A DNA stretch of 64,000 nt from UBA1181 sp963648205. GTDB taxonomy: Bacteria > Bacteroidota > Bacteroidia > Bacteroidales > Paludibacteraceae. The notes under the pieces are model-generated. The model ran no database searches. It had not been told where the DNA came from and was given only the letters and a program-made list of their open reading frames with translations. Position numbers and translations under genes: made by a program. The number at the start of each line of letters is the position of its first letter. The stretch's first letter is position 1. Positions 1-7,932 of the stretch are shown here, piece by piece. Location of the stretch: contig CAVJCT010000065.1 in the NCBI GenBank assembly GCA_963648205.1, positions 1 through 64,000 on the forward strand. Direction: 5' to 3'.

Positions 1-101
1 GCGAAAATTTCGTAACGCAAATATCGTAATAAAATCCTATTTTTATCATTGTGACACCCCAAAATTTCAGATCTATGGGTCAATTTGTTCAACCTATACA
101 A

Positions 102-134
102 ACAAAAAAAAACAAGCATCAAATCTGATACTTG
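102..134 (-). terminator. Intrinsic terminator of the tRNA-Lys/tRNA-Ser unit
   Basis: Read on the minus strand, a 9-bp stem (CAAGTATCA pairing with TGATGCTTG, one G-U pair) is followed by a long T tract (the A run at 102-112 on the plus strand). It lies 10 bp downstream of the tRNA-Ser 3' end and fits as the end of the two-tRNA transcript. Confidence 0.75.
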
Positions 135-144
135 CTTCATCACG

Positions 145-229
145 CGGAGAGGGAGGGATTCGAACCCCCGGTACATTGCTGTACGGCGGTTTTCAAGACC
201 GCTGTAATCGACCACTCTACCACCTCTCC
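145..229 (-). tRNA. tRNA-Ser(TGA)
   Basis: The minus strand folds into a class II tRNA. The acceptor GGAGAGG pairs with CCTCTCC, the discriminator is G, the anticodon loop is CTTGAAA (anticodon TGA, reading UCA), there is an extended variable arm, and the T arm holds GGTTCGAA-type bases. The 3' CCA is not encoded (the next bases are CGTG), so it must be added post-transcriptionally. It follows tRNA-Lys by 25 bp. Confidence 0.95.
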
Positions 230-254
230 AAAATCTCTCTTCAAAAGAAGAAAG

Positions 255-327
255 TGACCCAGCAGGGGATCGAACCCTGGACCCACAGATTAAGAGTCTG
301 TTGCTCTACCAGCTGAGCTACTGAGTC
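255..327 (-). tRNA. tRNA-Lys(CTT)
   Basis: This is a class I tRNA of 73 nt on the minus strand. The acceptor GACTCAG pairs with CTGGGTC (one G-U pair) with discriminator A. The anticodon loop is CTCTTAA, anticodon CTT reading AAG. No CCA is encoded. It is the first gene of the tRNA unit, about 100 nt downstream of a consensus promoter. Confidence 0.95.
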
Positions 328-431
328 AAACATTGTCAAATTCAAATTCTCATAAAAGAAATCTAATCTCTTGATTATCAGTCTTATTTGAGCGTCTTTT
401 TAAGAGCCTTCGCTCTTTCTTTTTGACTTTG

Positions 432-463
432 CAAAGATAGGGGACTTTTAAATTCTGACCAAA
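432..463 (-). promoter_or_regulatory. Bacteroidota housekeeping promoter for the tRNAs
   Basis: The minus strand carries TATCTTTG (432-439) preceded by TTTG (460-463) with exactly 20 nt between. This matches the known TTTG-N19-21-TAnnTTTG promoter. A short hairpin (402-417, GCTCTT/AAGAGC) lies in the leader before tRNA-Lys. The region 328-506 otherwise shows nothing coding. Confidence 0.8.
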
Positions 464-506
464 TATTTCTTAATGTTTTTTCAAACTTTTTTTATCTTCT
501 TCGATT

Positions 507-1289
507 TTACTTCTCAAACTTTGCTATCTTCTTGATTATGAAGAAGATAAGAAAATCTGGTAAGTGCTTTACTATTGGTACGAAGAAGTGATTCAATACT
601 CCTGGTAGGTATTGCTTCTTCTTTTTGAACATTTTTTTCAGTGCTTTCTTTACCAAAACTTCTGGTCGCATCGAAACGCCTATCTTCACGGCCACCTTCC
701 TCCAGTAACTGCTGAGTCCATAGAGTCCTGTGTCTACTGCTCCTGGACATACTGCGGTTACTCCAATGCCGTACGGATGTAACTCGTACCAAAGTGAACG
801 AGAGAAATTTAAGATATAGGCTTTCGTGGCATTGTAAACACTGATTCCTGGCATCGACATCCACGCAGACATGGAAGACATGTTCAGTATATACCCGAAA
901 CCTCGTTCTTTCATATCGTTCCCAAAATACCAACACATCTTGCTCATCGTTTTCACATGCAGATTGAGCATTAACTCTATGCGTGGCAGACTGGTATTGT
1001 TAAATTCGTTGAAGAAGAAGACACCCGCATTATTCACCAATATGTCCACTTGATAGCCTTTCTCCTTGCAGTAGGTGTGCAGTTCTTCCGCGGCACTCTC
1101 TTGCGACAGATCTTTGTAGACTGCCTCAGTCTCCACTCCGAACTCACTACGCAATTTCTCGGCTGTCTCTTGTAATTCCTTCTCTTGGTTGCTTACCAGT
1201 AGTAAATCGTGCTTTTGTCGTGCTAATTCCGTGGCATATTGCAATCCAATTCCTGAACTTGCGCCTGTTACTAATGCTATCTTCTCCAT
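507..1289 (-). CDS. Short-chain dehydrogenase/reductase (SDR)
   Basis: A 260-residue classical SDR, predicted to be an NAD(P)-dependent oxidoreductase. The cofactor motif TGASSGIG is at residues 8-15, NNAG at 86-89, the catalytic Ser near 138-139, and Tyr152/Lys156 form the YxxxK motif. The C-terminus is basic and hydrophobic (about residues 205-260), which suggests membrane association as in ketoreductase-like SDRs; this is inference. The substrate cannot be named. It is the last gene of the nusB-yajC-ybbR-coaE operon, 46 bp after coaE. Confidence 0.85.
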   Translation of the reverse strand: MEKIALVTGASSGIGLQYATELARQKHDLLLVSNQEKELQETAEKLRSEFGVETEAVYKDLSQESAAEELHTYCKEKGYQVDILVNNAGVFFFNEFNNTSLPRIELMLNLHVKTMSKMCWYFGNDMKERGFGYILNMSSMSAWMSMPGISVYNATKAYILNFSRSLWYELHPYGIGVTAVCPGAVDTGLYGLSSYWRKVAVKIGVSMRPEVLVKKALKKMFKKKKQYLPGVLNHFFVPIVKHLPDFLIFFIIKKIAKFEK

Positions 1290-1335
1290 GTCTCTTAAAA
1301 TGCCTTTTTAATGTTTTGATTTTTGGGGTTGGTGT

Positions 1336-1929
1336 TTATTTTGGAAGTATTTGACTTAACACCTGATTAATCTGCGGAAGAAGGGCTTGCTGATTGTCAT
1401 TCTCAATAACAAAGTCGGCTTTCGACCGTTTGCTCTCTTCATCCGATTGGTTTTTGATACGGGCTTGCACCTGCTCTAATGTGGCAGCATCGCGTAACAT
1501 CACTCTTTTCACTCGAACTTCCAACGGAGCGTAGACTAAGAGTGTTTTGTCGAATTGCATATTGAGATTCGACTCGAAGAGAATGGCAGACTCCATCGCA
1601 ACGATGTTTTTCGACTGTTGAGCCTGATTTTTCTCCCATCTCAAAAAATCCTTACCAACGGCAGGGTGAACCGTCTGGTTGACTTTCTGCAATAATGTTG
1701 GATTTGAAAATATTTTAGAGGCGACTTTCATTTTGTCCAATGTGCCATTTTCAAAATAGATGTCGTCTCCTAATAACTGCATCAACTGATGTCGCAACTC
1801 CTCATCTTCAACCATGAGTCGTTTCGCCTCGGTGTCTGCATTATATACGGGGATACCCTTTATTTTCAAAATCTCCGACACTACAGATTTTCCTGAACCA
1901 ATTCCTCCTGTTATTCCTAATCGTATCAT
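1336..1929 (-). CDS. coaE: Dephospho-CoA kinase
   Basis: A 197-residue P-loop kinase that phosphorylates the 3'-hydroxyl of dephospho-CoA using ATP, the last step of coenzyme A synthesis. The Walker A motif GITGGIGSGKS is at residues 5-15, and the length is normal for the family. It follows the YbbR-domain gene by 36 bp; this pairing is common in Bacteroidota. Cytoplasmic. Confidence 0.95.
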   Translation of the reverse strand: MIRLGITGGIGSGKSVVSEILKIKGIPVYNADTEAKRLMVEDEELRHQLMQLLGDDIYFENGTLDKMKVASKIFSNPTLLQKVNQTVHPAVGKDFLRWEKNQAQQSKNIVAMESAILFESNLNMQFDKTLLVYAPLEVRVKRVMLRDAATLEQVQARIKNQSDEESKRSKADFVIENDNQQALLPQINQVLSQILPK

Positions 1930-1965
1930 CCAATATTATTTTAAATTCATTTTGTAGACAAATGA

Positions 1966-2955
1966 TTAGTCCACCGATTTCTCTTCGATGATGTAGTCGA
2001 TCATATCTGGATCTAACTTCACACCGAAAGCGTCTGCTGGTGGGTTCTTTTGTTGTACTTTCAATTTCTTCACACCTGTTTGCGCCTCGTCGTAATCAAC
2101 GTAGAAAGAGAACGAAGAGGCATCTAACCGCTCATAGTGACTGAGTGCCACTTTAAACTGAACGGAGATGTTGGATGGGAAAATCCTCAAAACTCTGTTC
2201 TCTGGCAGATTGGCAACTGAAACAGGTGCTTGAATGGTTTTCTCGGTGAATCGCTCCGTCTTAAAGCCCAGACTGATGATTGAATCGGAGAAGGTAACCA
2301 ATGGAATATTGCACAATTTCACCTTTACCTCCATAGAGTCTTTTATGTCTGATACGACGGATTCTTCGGTGAATGCGAACTCCAAACTGTCTAACGCACT
2401 TTGTGGACCGTAGGCTATGACATTCGTCGGACTCACTGTCATAGTGTCTACACTGCAGTATTGCTGCGCTAAATCATACTGACCGCGCACCTTGACTGGA
2501 ATCTCTTTCTCGGCTAAGCGTTCGACCTCGAAAACGATAGAATCCGGTCCGACTTTGGTGATTTCGACTTCAGAATGAACCTGTTTCTGCAAGATATTCA
2601 GAAGCGACTGCGACGTGATTGAACGTTTCCCATTGGCAATGGCAGACAAATCAATGGGGAGAGGATGAAATTCCCCTCCCCATCTGCATTTTATCAAATT
2701 AGTACCTTGTCCCACCAATGTAACATAGAGAGACTCAGGCAATTCATTCGAAATGACGTAGCCATCAGGCTTGTTCACATAGTTGATAGGTACGAACACC
2801 ATCGTTTCATACTTTTTATTGAGGGCTTTCAAAACCCACAAAGAAGCGGAAACGAACAAGAAGAAAACGAAAATGAGTAAATCCTTGCTGAGCAAGAATT
2901 TTTTCATGTCATTTAGTTGCTTATGAAACTCATTTTCTAAATCTTCTGACAGCAT
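1966..2955 (-). CDS. YbbR-like domain membrane protein
   Basis: 329 residues with one N-terminal membrane segment (about 26-42) followed by beta-rich repeats of the YbbR type exposed outside the inner membrane. In Firmicutes, YbbR/CdaR proteins regulate the diadenylate cyclase CdaA; no cyclase is in this window, so the role here is unknown. A second possible start, Met17 (position 2907), would put the membrane segment nearer the N-terminus. It lies in an operon 27 bp after yajC. Confidence 0.8.
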   Translation of the reverse strand: MLSEDLENEFHKQLNDMKKFLLSKDLLIFVFFLFVSASLWVLKALNKKYETMVFVPINYVNKPDGYVISNELPESLYVTLVGQGTNLIKCRWGGEFHPLPIDLSAIANGKRSITSQSLLNILQKQVHSEVEITKVGPDSIVFEVERLAEKEIPVKVRGQYDLAQQYCSVDTMTVSPTNVIAYGPQSALDSLEFAFTEESVVSDIKDSMEVKVKLCNIPLVTFSDSIISLGFKTERFTEKTIQAPVSVANLPENRVLRIFPSNISVQFKVALSHYERLDASSFSFYVDYDEAQTGVKKLKVQQKNPPADAFGVKLDPDMIDYIIEEKSVD

Positions 2956-2982
2956 GCCTCAAAAACTATGATTCCAAGGAAA

Positions 2983-3309
2983 TTATTTCTGAACCTCAGC
3001 ACTCTTTTCAGAAGTAGGGTCTGCGATGATAGCCTCCTTCATAACAGTAACGTTGACGTTGTTTGCAACTTCAACAACTACAGAAGCGTCTTTTACTTCT
3101 TTGATCTTGCCCTGGATTCCTCCGTTGATAAGCACTTTGTCTCCTACCATCAAAGAGTCACGGAAGTTTTGCAACTCCTTTTGTCTCTTCTGTTGTGGAC
3201 GAATCATGAAGAAGTAGAACACAACGAAAATCAACACCATCATCAAGATAGACATCCATCCTGACTGACCACCTTGTGCAGGTGCTTGTAAGATTATAGC
3301 CTCAACCAT
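2983..3309 (-). CDS. yajC: Preprotein translocase accessory subunit YajC
   Basis: A 108-residue protein with a short periplasmic N-terminus, one membrane helix (about 17-35) and the family signature FFMIRPQQKRQKE (33-45), followed by a small cytoplasmic beta domain. YajC associates with SecDF and the Sec translocon in the inner membrane. It starts 2 bp after the nusB stop, so the two are probably translationally coupled. Confidence 0.95.
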   Translation of the reverse strand: MVEAIILQAPAQGGQSGWMSILMMVLIFVVFYFFMIRPQQKRQKELQNFRDSLMVGDKVLINGGIQGKIKEVKDASVVVEVANNVNVTVMKEAIIADPTSEKSAEVQK

Positions 3310-3311
3310 GT

Positions 3312-4262
3312 TTAATCGTTTTTATTGTAATTACTAATATAAGCAACTTTAGTTAATTTATTTTCTGCTTGCAATTCTTTTACGACAGCGTCTAACACAC
3401 CATTGACGAAATTGCTGCTTCGTGGCGTGCTGTATGCTTTAGCCAACTCGAGGTATTCGCTCATCGAAACATTCACTGGAATAGATGGGAACGTGCAAAT
3501 CTCTGCCAACGCCATCTGCATAATGATAATGTCTAAGAAAGCGACACGCTCAACATCCCAGTTTTGGATGTGTTTGGTGATGAGCGCCTTGTATTCATTG
3601 GCATTGTAAATCGTATTCTTATAGAGTTTGAGGGCGAAACGCTCATCTTCCTTATCTCTGTACTTAGGCATAAGGTGTTGTTGCGCACCTGCAGCCTCTT
3701 CAAAGTTACGGATTGTCTTGCTGACGAAACTCAAAACGATTTCAGCGTCGTCGTTCCAGTAGATGCACATGTCTTCCAACTCCTTACCGAGCAATTCGCA
3801 TTCGGAAATTTGTTTCTTGACAATGTTGCGCCACAACTCTTTGTCATCCTTATAAGTACGTTCAGACTCCATATATTCTTTCAGAGCGTCTGAAGCGATG
3901 ATTTGCTTGAGAATCTCGTCTGTGGCATTGTTTTCTTCCTCAGACCAGTTCACTTCGTTCTCCTCTAAATATTTCTTTAAGTCCTCATTCTGCTCCAATT
4001 GAGCGACGAAACGGTTCTTTGCCAATGCAGCGTAGAGTTCACGCTCTGCGGCAGCAATCGACTTTCTTCCTTGACGTTTTTTTGCCAACTCTGTGATGTT
4101 GATAATCAGTTGGAAAAAATAGTGATACAACTCGTACGTCTTGTCTATGCTCAACATCAGTTCGTTCTGAGCAGCGGTAAAATCATTTTCCTCCTTGTTA
4201 TTCTTATAATAAGAATAAAGGATTTGAATGATCTTAATTCTGAGTAGGTTTCTGTTTATCAT
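3312..4262 (-). CDS. nusB: Transcription antitermination factor NusB (long Bacteroidota form)
   Basis: 316 residues from the start chosen here, Met at 4262 (MINRNLLRIKIIQ). NusB binds boxA RNA with NusE to support antitermination, mainly on rRNA operons. The C-terminal about 140 residues match the all-helical NusB core (ending in a segment with VNGVLDAVVKEL). The roughly 170-residue N-terminal extension rich in Lys/Glu is typical of Bacteroidota. An in-frame upstream extension to 4463 exists but crosses the promoter (4289-4296) and a repeat box, so I rejected it. First gene of its operon. Confidence 0.9.
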   Translation of the reverse strand: MINRNLLRIKIIQILYSYYKNNKEENDFTAAQNELMLSIDKTYELYHYFFQLIINITELAKKRQGRKSIAAAERELYAALAKNRFVAQLEQNEDLKKYLEENEVNWSEEENNATDEILKQIIASDALKEYMESERTYKDDKELWRNIVKKQISECELLGKELEDMCIYWNDDAEIVLSFVSKTIRNFEEAAGAQQHLMPKYRDKEDERFALKLYKNTIYNANEYKALITKHIQNWDVERVAFLDIIIMQMALAEICTFPSIPVNVSMSEYLELAKAYSTPRSSNFVNGVLDAVVKELQAENKLTKVAYISNYNKND

Positions 4263-4288
4263 CTCGTTTAATTCTACAAAAGCAAATG

Positions 4289-4296
4289 CAAAATTA
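4289..4296 (-). promoter_or_regulatory. Promoter -7 element for the nusB operon
   Basis: TAATTTTG on the minus strand matches TAnnTTTG and sits 27 bp upstream of the nusB start. A convincing -33 TTTG at 19-21 nt is not seen. Confidence 0.5.
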
Positions 4297-4457
4297 CGAT
4301 TTTTTTCTCTTCTTAAACGGCTATACTCAAAGGAAATTATCTCTTTTACTCTTCTGTTTTGTTTTTTTAAGAACTTAATACAAATCTGCCTCTTCCCATC
4401 GTTTTCATTCGCAACTATGTTTCTTCTGACTAAAAGTCTCATAAAAGCCTGATTTTC

Positions 4458-4541
4458 TGCCATTTTGTCAGATTTTATATAAGGAAAAACGTGCCATTTT
4501 GTCGGATTTGTCTAAAATCAGGGCTTGGCATATCTTTTGTA
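4458..4541 (+). promoter_or_regulatory. clpB control region: two repeated boxes and a sigma-54-like promoter
   Basis: An 18-bp box starting TGCCATTTTGTC occurs twice in the same orientation, at 4458-4475 and 4492-4509 (17 of 18 bases identical, 34 bp apart). Downstream, TTGGCATATCTTTTGTA (4525-4541) has GG and GT separated by 10 bp, the geometry of a -24/-12 sigma-54 promoter. The boxes have TGNCA-N3-TGTC form, which could bind an enhancer-binding protein. The predicted start is near 4551, leaving a leader of about 100 nt. The intergenic stretch 4263-4649 holds nothing else that I can identify. Confidence 0.5.
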
Positions 4542-4649
4542 GAAAGTAGGGTGTTGAACGATAACTAAGAGTCGTGAACAACGATGATGAGTGGTTCGTT
4601 CGATAATTGAGATAGACAACAAAATGTAAAACGCTAAAAAAGTAAGAGT

Positions 4650-7241
4650 ATGAATTTTGATAAGTACACGATTAAAAGTCAGGAGGTCATTCAAGAGTCT
4701 GTGAATCTTGCGCAAAGTAAGAACCAACAGGCAATTGAACCTGTTCACTTGCTTCGGAGCGTCTTGAAGTTAGGTGAAAATGTTACGCAGTTCTTGTTCA
4801 ACAAGACGGGCGTGAATGTATCGATGTTGAATACTGCTTCTGAAAAGATGCTGGAGTCGTTGCCAAGGGTTAGTGGAGGTGGTGAACCTTACTTGTCTAA
4901 CGAGGCGAATGCAGTTCTTTTGAAAGCAGAGAACATTTCTAAAGAAGATGGCGATCAATTCGTTTCTTTGGAATATATTCTATTGGCTCTTTTGGTAGAG
5001 AAGAGTTCGGTTTCTACTTTATTGAAAGATGCTGGTATGACTGAAAAAGCCCTTCGTCAAGCTATTCAGGAGTTGAGAAAGGGTAATAAAGTTACTGATG
5101 CTTCGGCTGAGGGCAACTATGATTCGTTGAACCGTTATGCCATCAACTTGAACGAAAAAGCTCGTTCGGGTAAGTTGGACCCTGTGATAGGTCGTGATGA
5201 AGAAATCCGTAGGGTATTGCAGATTTTGAGTCGTCGTACCAAAAACAACCCAATCTTGATTGGTGAGCCTGGTACGGGTAAAACGGCTATCGCTGAGGGA
5301 CTTGCACAGCGTATCGTGCGTGGTGATGTGCCTGAGAATCTGAAGAGCAAACAGATTTACTCTTTGGATATGGGTGCAATCATTGCTGGTGCGAAGTACA
5401 AAGGTGAGTTCGAGGAGCGTTTGAAAGCCGTAGTCAATGAGGTGATTAAAGCCAATGGCGAGATTATCTTGTTCATTGATGAGATTCATACCTTGGTGGG
5501 TGCGGGTAAAGGCGATGGCGCAATGGATGCGGCTAACATCTTGAAACCAGCCTTGGCGCGTGGCGAACTGAGGTCTATCGGTGCGACAACCCTCGACGAG
5601 TATCAGAAATACTTTGAGAAGGATAAGGCGTTGGAACGTCGTTTCCAAATCGTGATGGTCAACGAGCCTGACGAAGCCGACTCAATCTCAATCTTGCGTG
5701 GATTGAAGGAGCGTTATGAGAACCACCATCAAGTGCGAATCAAGGATGAGGCCATCATCGCTGCCGTTCAACTTTCAACAAGGTATATCACGGATCGTTT
5801 CTTGCCAGATAAAGCAATCGACTTGATTGATGAGGCTGCTGCTAAACTTCGTATGGAGATCAATTCTTCTCCTGAAGAGTTGGATAATAAGGAGCGTGAA
5901 ATCAAACAGTTGGAGATCGAGCGTGAGGCTATCAAACGTGAGAATGATACTACCAAGTTGGAGCAGTTGGGCAAGGAAATCGCCGAGTTGAAGGAGCAGG
6001 CTCAACAGATCCGTGCTAAGTGGACATCAGAGAAATCATTGGTTGATCAACAGCAACAGTTGAAGAGCCAAATTGAGGACTTGCGCTTCCAAGCCGACCG
6101 TGCTGAGCGTGAGGGCAACTACGGAAAGGTGGCAGAGATCCGTTATGGTCGAATCAAAGAGGCTGAGGCTAAGATTGAGGAGATCAAGAAGCAATTGGCT
6201 GAGATTCAAACGAACTCCGCTTTGGTGAAAGAGGAGGTTTGCGCTGATGATATCGCCGATGTCGTTTCTAAATGGACAGGCATACCAGTCTCTAAGATGT
6301 TGCAGAGCGAGAAAGACAAACTGTTGCACTTGGAGGAGGAGTTGCACAAACGTGTGGTTGGTCAAGACGAGGCGATTACTGCCGTGGCTGATGCTGTTCG
6401 TCGTAGTCGTGCCGGATTGCAAGACCCTAAGCGACCAATCGGTTCGTTCATCTTTTTGGGTACGACGGGTGTCGGTAAGACCGAGTTGGCGAAGGCGTTG
6501 GCAGAGTTCTTGTTTGACGACGAGAGCATGATGACGAGAATCGATATGTCTGAGTATCAGGAAAAATTCTCCGTTACCCGACTCATCGGAGCGCCTCCGG
6601 GATACGTTGGTTATGATGAGGGAGGTCAGTTGACTGAAGCCATCCGACGTAAACCATACTCTGTAGTCTTGTTCGATGAAATAGAGAAAGCCCATCCAGA
6701 CGTGTTCAACACTTTGTTGCAGGTTTTGGATGATGGCCGATTGACGGATAACAAGGGTAGGTTGGTCAACTTCAAGAACACGATTATCATCATGACCTCT
6801 AATTTGGGATCTGATATCATTCGTGAGAAGTTCGAGAAACTGACACCTGAGAATCACGATCAGGTGATCGAGGATGCTAAGAACACCGTCTTGAACATGT
6901 TGAAGCAAACCATCCGACCAGAGTTCTTGAACCGTATCGATGAGATTATCATGTTCACTCCATTGTCGAAGACTGAGACTCGTAGAATCGTTGACTTGCA
7001 GATTGATTCTATCTATAAGATGTTGAAAGACAATGGTGTGGAATTGAGAGTAACGGATGATGCTCGAAACTTCATCGCTGATGTTGGTTACGATCCACAG
7101 TTTGGAGCAAGACCAATCAAGCGTGTTATCCAAAGATACTTGCTCAACGACTTGTCAAAGGCTTTGTTGGCACAAACCGTCAACAGAGACAAACCAATCG
7201 TGGTAGACAAGAAGGGTGATGGTTTGACTTTCGATAATTAA
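4650..7241 (+). CDS. clpB: ATP-dependent disaggregase ClpB (Hsp100)
   Basis: 863 residues, the normal ClpB length. The order is an N-terminal Clp repeat domain (about 1-145), AAA module 1 with Walker A GEPGTGKT (205-212), a coiled-coil middle domain (about 400-530) that marks ClpB rather than ClpA/C, and AAA module 2 with Walker A GTTGVGKT (604-611) and the conserved GYVGYDEGGQL pore-loop region. It extracts polypeptides from aggregates together with DnaK/DnaJ. Monocistronic, with its own control region upstream and a terminator at 7292-7343. Confidence 0.97.
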   Translation: MNFDKYTIKSQEVIQESVNLAQSKNQQAIEPVHLLRSVLKLGENVTQFLFNKTGVNVSMLNTASEKMLESLPRVSGGGEPYLSNEANAVLLKAENISKEDGDQFVSLEYILLALLVEKSSVSTLLKDAGMTEKALRQAIQELRKGNKVTDASAEGNYDSLNRYAINLNEKARSGKLDPVIGRDEEIRRVLQILSRRTKNNPILIGEPGTGKTAIAEGLAQRIVRGDVPENLKSKQIYSLDMGAIIAGAKYKGEFEERLKAVVNEVIKANGEIILFIDEIHTLVGAGKGDGAMDAANILKPALARGELRSIGATTLDEYQKYFEKDKALERRFQIVMVNEPDEADSISILRGLKERYENHHQVRIKDEAIIAAVQLSTRYITDRFLPDKAIDLIDEAAAKLRMEINSSPEELDNKEREIKQLEIEREAIKRENDTTKLEQLGKEIAELKEQAQQIRAKWTSEKSLVDQQQQLKSQIEDLRFQADRAEREGNYGKVAEIRYGRIKEAEAKIEEIKKQLAEIQTNSALVKEEVCADDIADVVSKWTGIPVSKMLQSEKDKLLHLEEELHKRVVGQDEAITAVADAVRRSRAGLQDPKRPIGSFIFLGTTGVGKTELAKALAEFLFDDESMMTRIDMSEYQEKFSVTRLIGAPPGYVGYDEGGQLTEAIRRKPYSVVLFDEIEKAHPDVFNTLLQVLDDGRLTDNKGRLVNFKNTIIIMTSNLGSDIIREKFEKLTPENHDQVIEDAKNTVLNMLKQTIRPEFLNRIDEIIMFTPLSKTETRRIVDLQIDSIYKMLKDNGVELRVTDDARNFIADVGYDPQFGARPIKRVIQRYLLNDLSKALLAQTVNRDKPIVVDKKGDGLTFDN

Positions 7242-7291
7242 TCACTTGATAGTCAGCCGTTTGAAAGACAACAAAATGATATAATAGAGAC

Positions 7292-7343
7292 AAAACGGAG
7301 AGAGGAAGGTTGAAAGACTTTTCGCTCTCCGTTTTATTTTTTA
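7292..7343 (+). terminator. Terminator of clpB
   Basis: An 11-bp perfect stem (AAAACGGAGAG at 7292-7302, CTCTCCGTTTT at 7325-7335) is followed by a T-rich tail. Confidence 0.85.
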
Positions 7344-7364
7344 ATTTTGAAGAAATAGATTGTA

Positions 7365-7907
7365 ATGATGAATTTTTTCTTGGAACAGAGTATTGCGTAT
7401 GGTCAGCAATGTAGCTATAAGTTTGACTTGGCAAAAGTTTATCCAACAATTTTGGAAAAATCGGACAAGAATGCAAAATCAGACAAAGAAATGTTTTGTC
7501 AATGGGTGAAGAATAAATCTTTCGGTTTCCCTTTGATGAACATGGATGAGTTTCCTCAGACTAAAGATGATGGTATTTTGTGTGCAAATTCTGATGAAAT
7601 GACGAAGTTTGCAATCAATAACCTTGGCTATTTGCATGAAAACAAATTGGATTTTATTGCTCGTATATGTGGACAATACGTTATCTGTGTAGCCCATCTA
7701 ATCACAAATAAAGCCCAAAGTGAGAAGTACAAAGATGCAATCAGTCTATTAGAGTCTAACGTAGATGCGGTGAAAATTGCGATTTTAGACGGCGTTTTGT
7801 ACACTGATGAAAAATGTAAAATGTACAAAGAAACCACTACTATTTACGGTAACTACAATATTATGAGTGCGCTAATGCTTAGAACGTTTTTATTTTCGGT
7901 TCGATGA
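7365..7907 (+). CDS. Unrecognised 180-residue protein
   Basis: I do not recognise this protein. It has no signal peptide, no transmembrane segment and no motif I can name. It is rich in Lys, Asn and Asp, with a largely helical C-terminal half (about residues 95-180). There are two adjacent ATG starts (7365 and 7368). It is isolated between the clpB terminator and a convergent AAA ATPase gene, with only 25 bp between the two stop codons. This pocket looks accessory compared with the housekeeping genes on both sides. Confidence 0.6.
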   Translation: MMNFFLEQSIAYGQQCSYKFDLAKVYPTILEKSDKNAKSDKEMFCQWVKNKSFGFPLMNMDEFPQTKDDGILCANSDEMTKFAINNLGYLHENKLDFIARICGQYVICVAHLITNKAQSEKYKDAISLLESNVDAVKIAILDGVLYTDEKCKMYKETTTIYGNYNIMSALMLRTFLFSVR

Positions 7908-7932
7908 TGGAGATGTTCTGATAAAAGTCACT

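Noticed and set aside
4263..4463. N-terminal extension of NusB
   Set aside because: It would run through the likely promoter and one of the clpB boxes; the Met at 4262 gives the normal Bacteroidota start.
6036..7133. 365-codon open frame on the strand opposite clpB
   Set aside because: It is an antisense shadow of a well-conserved ClpB reading frame and has low-complexity Leu/Ser/Gln composition without any domain.
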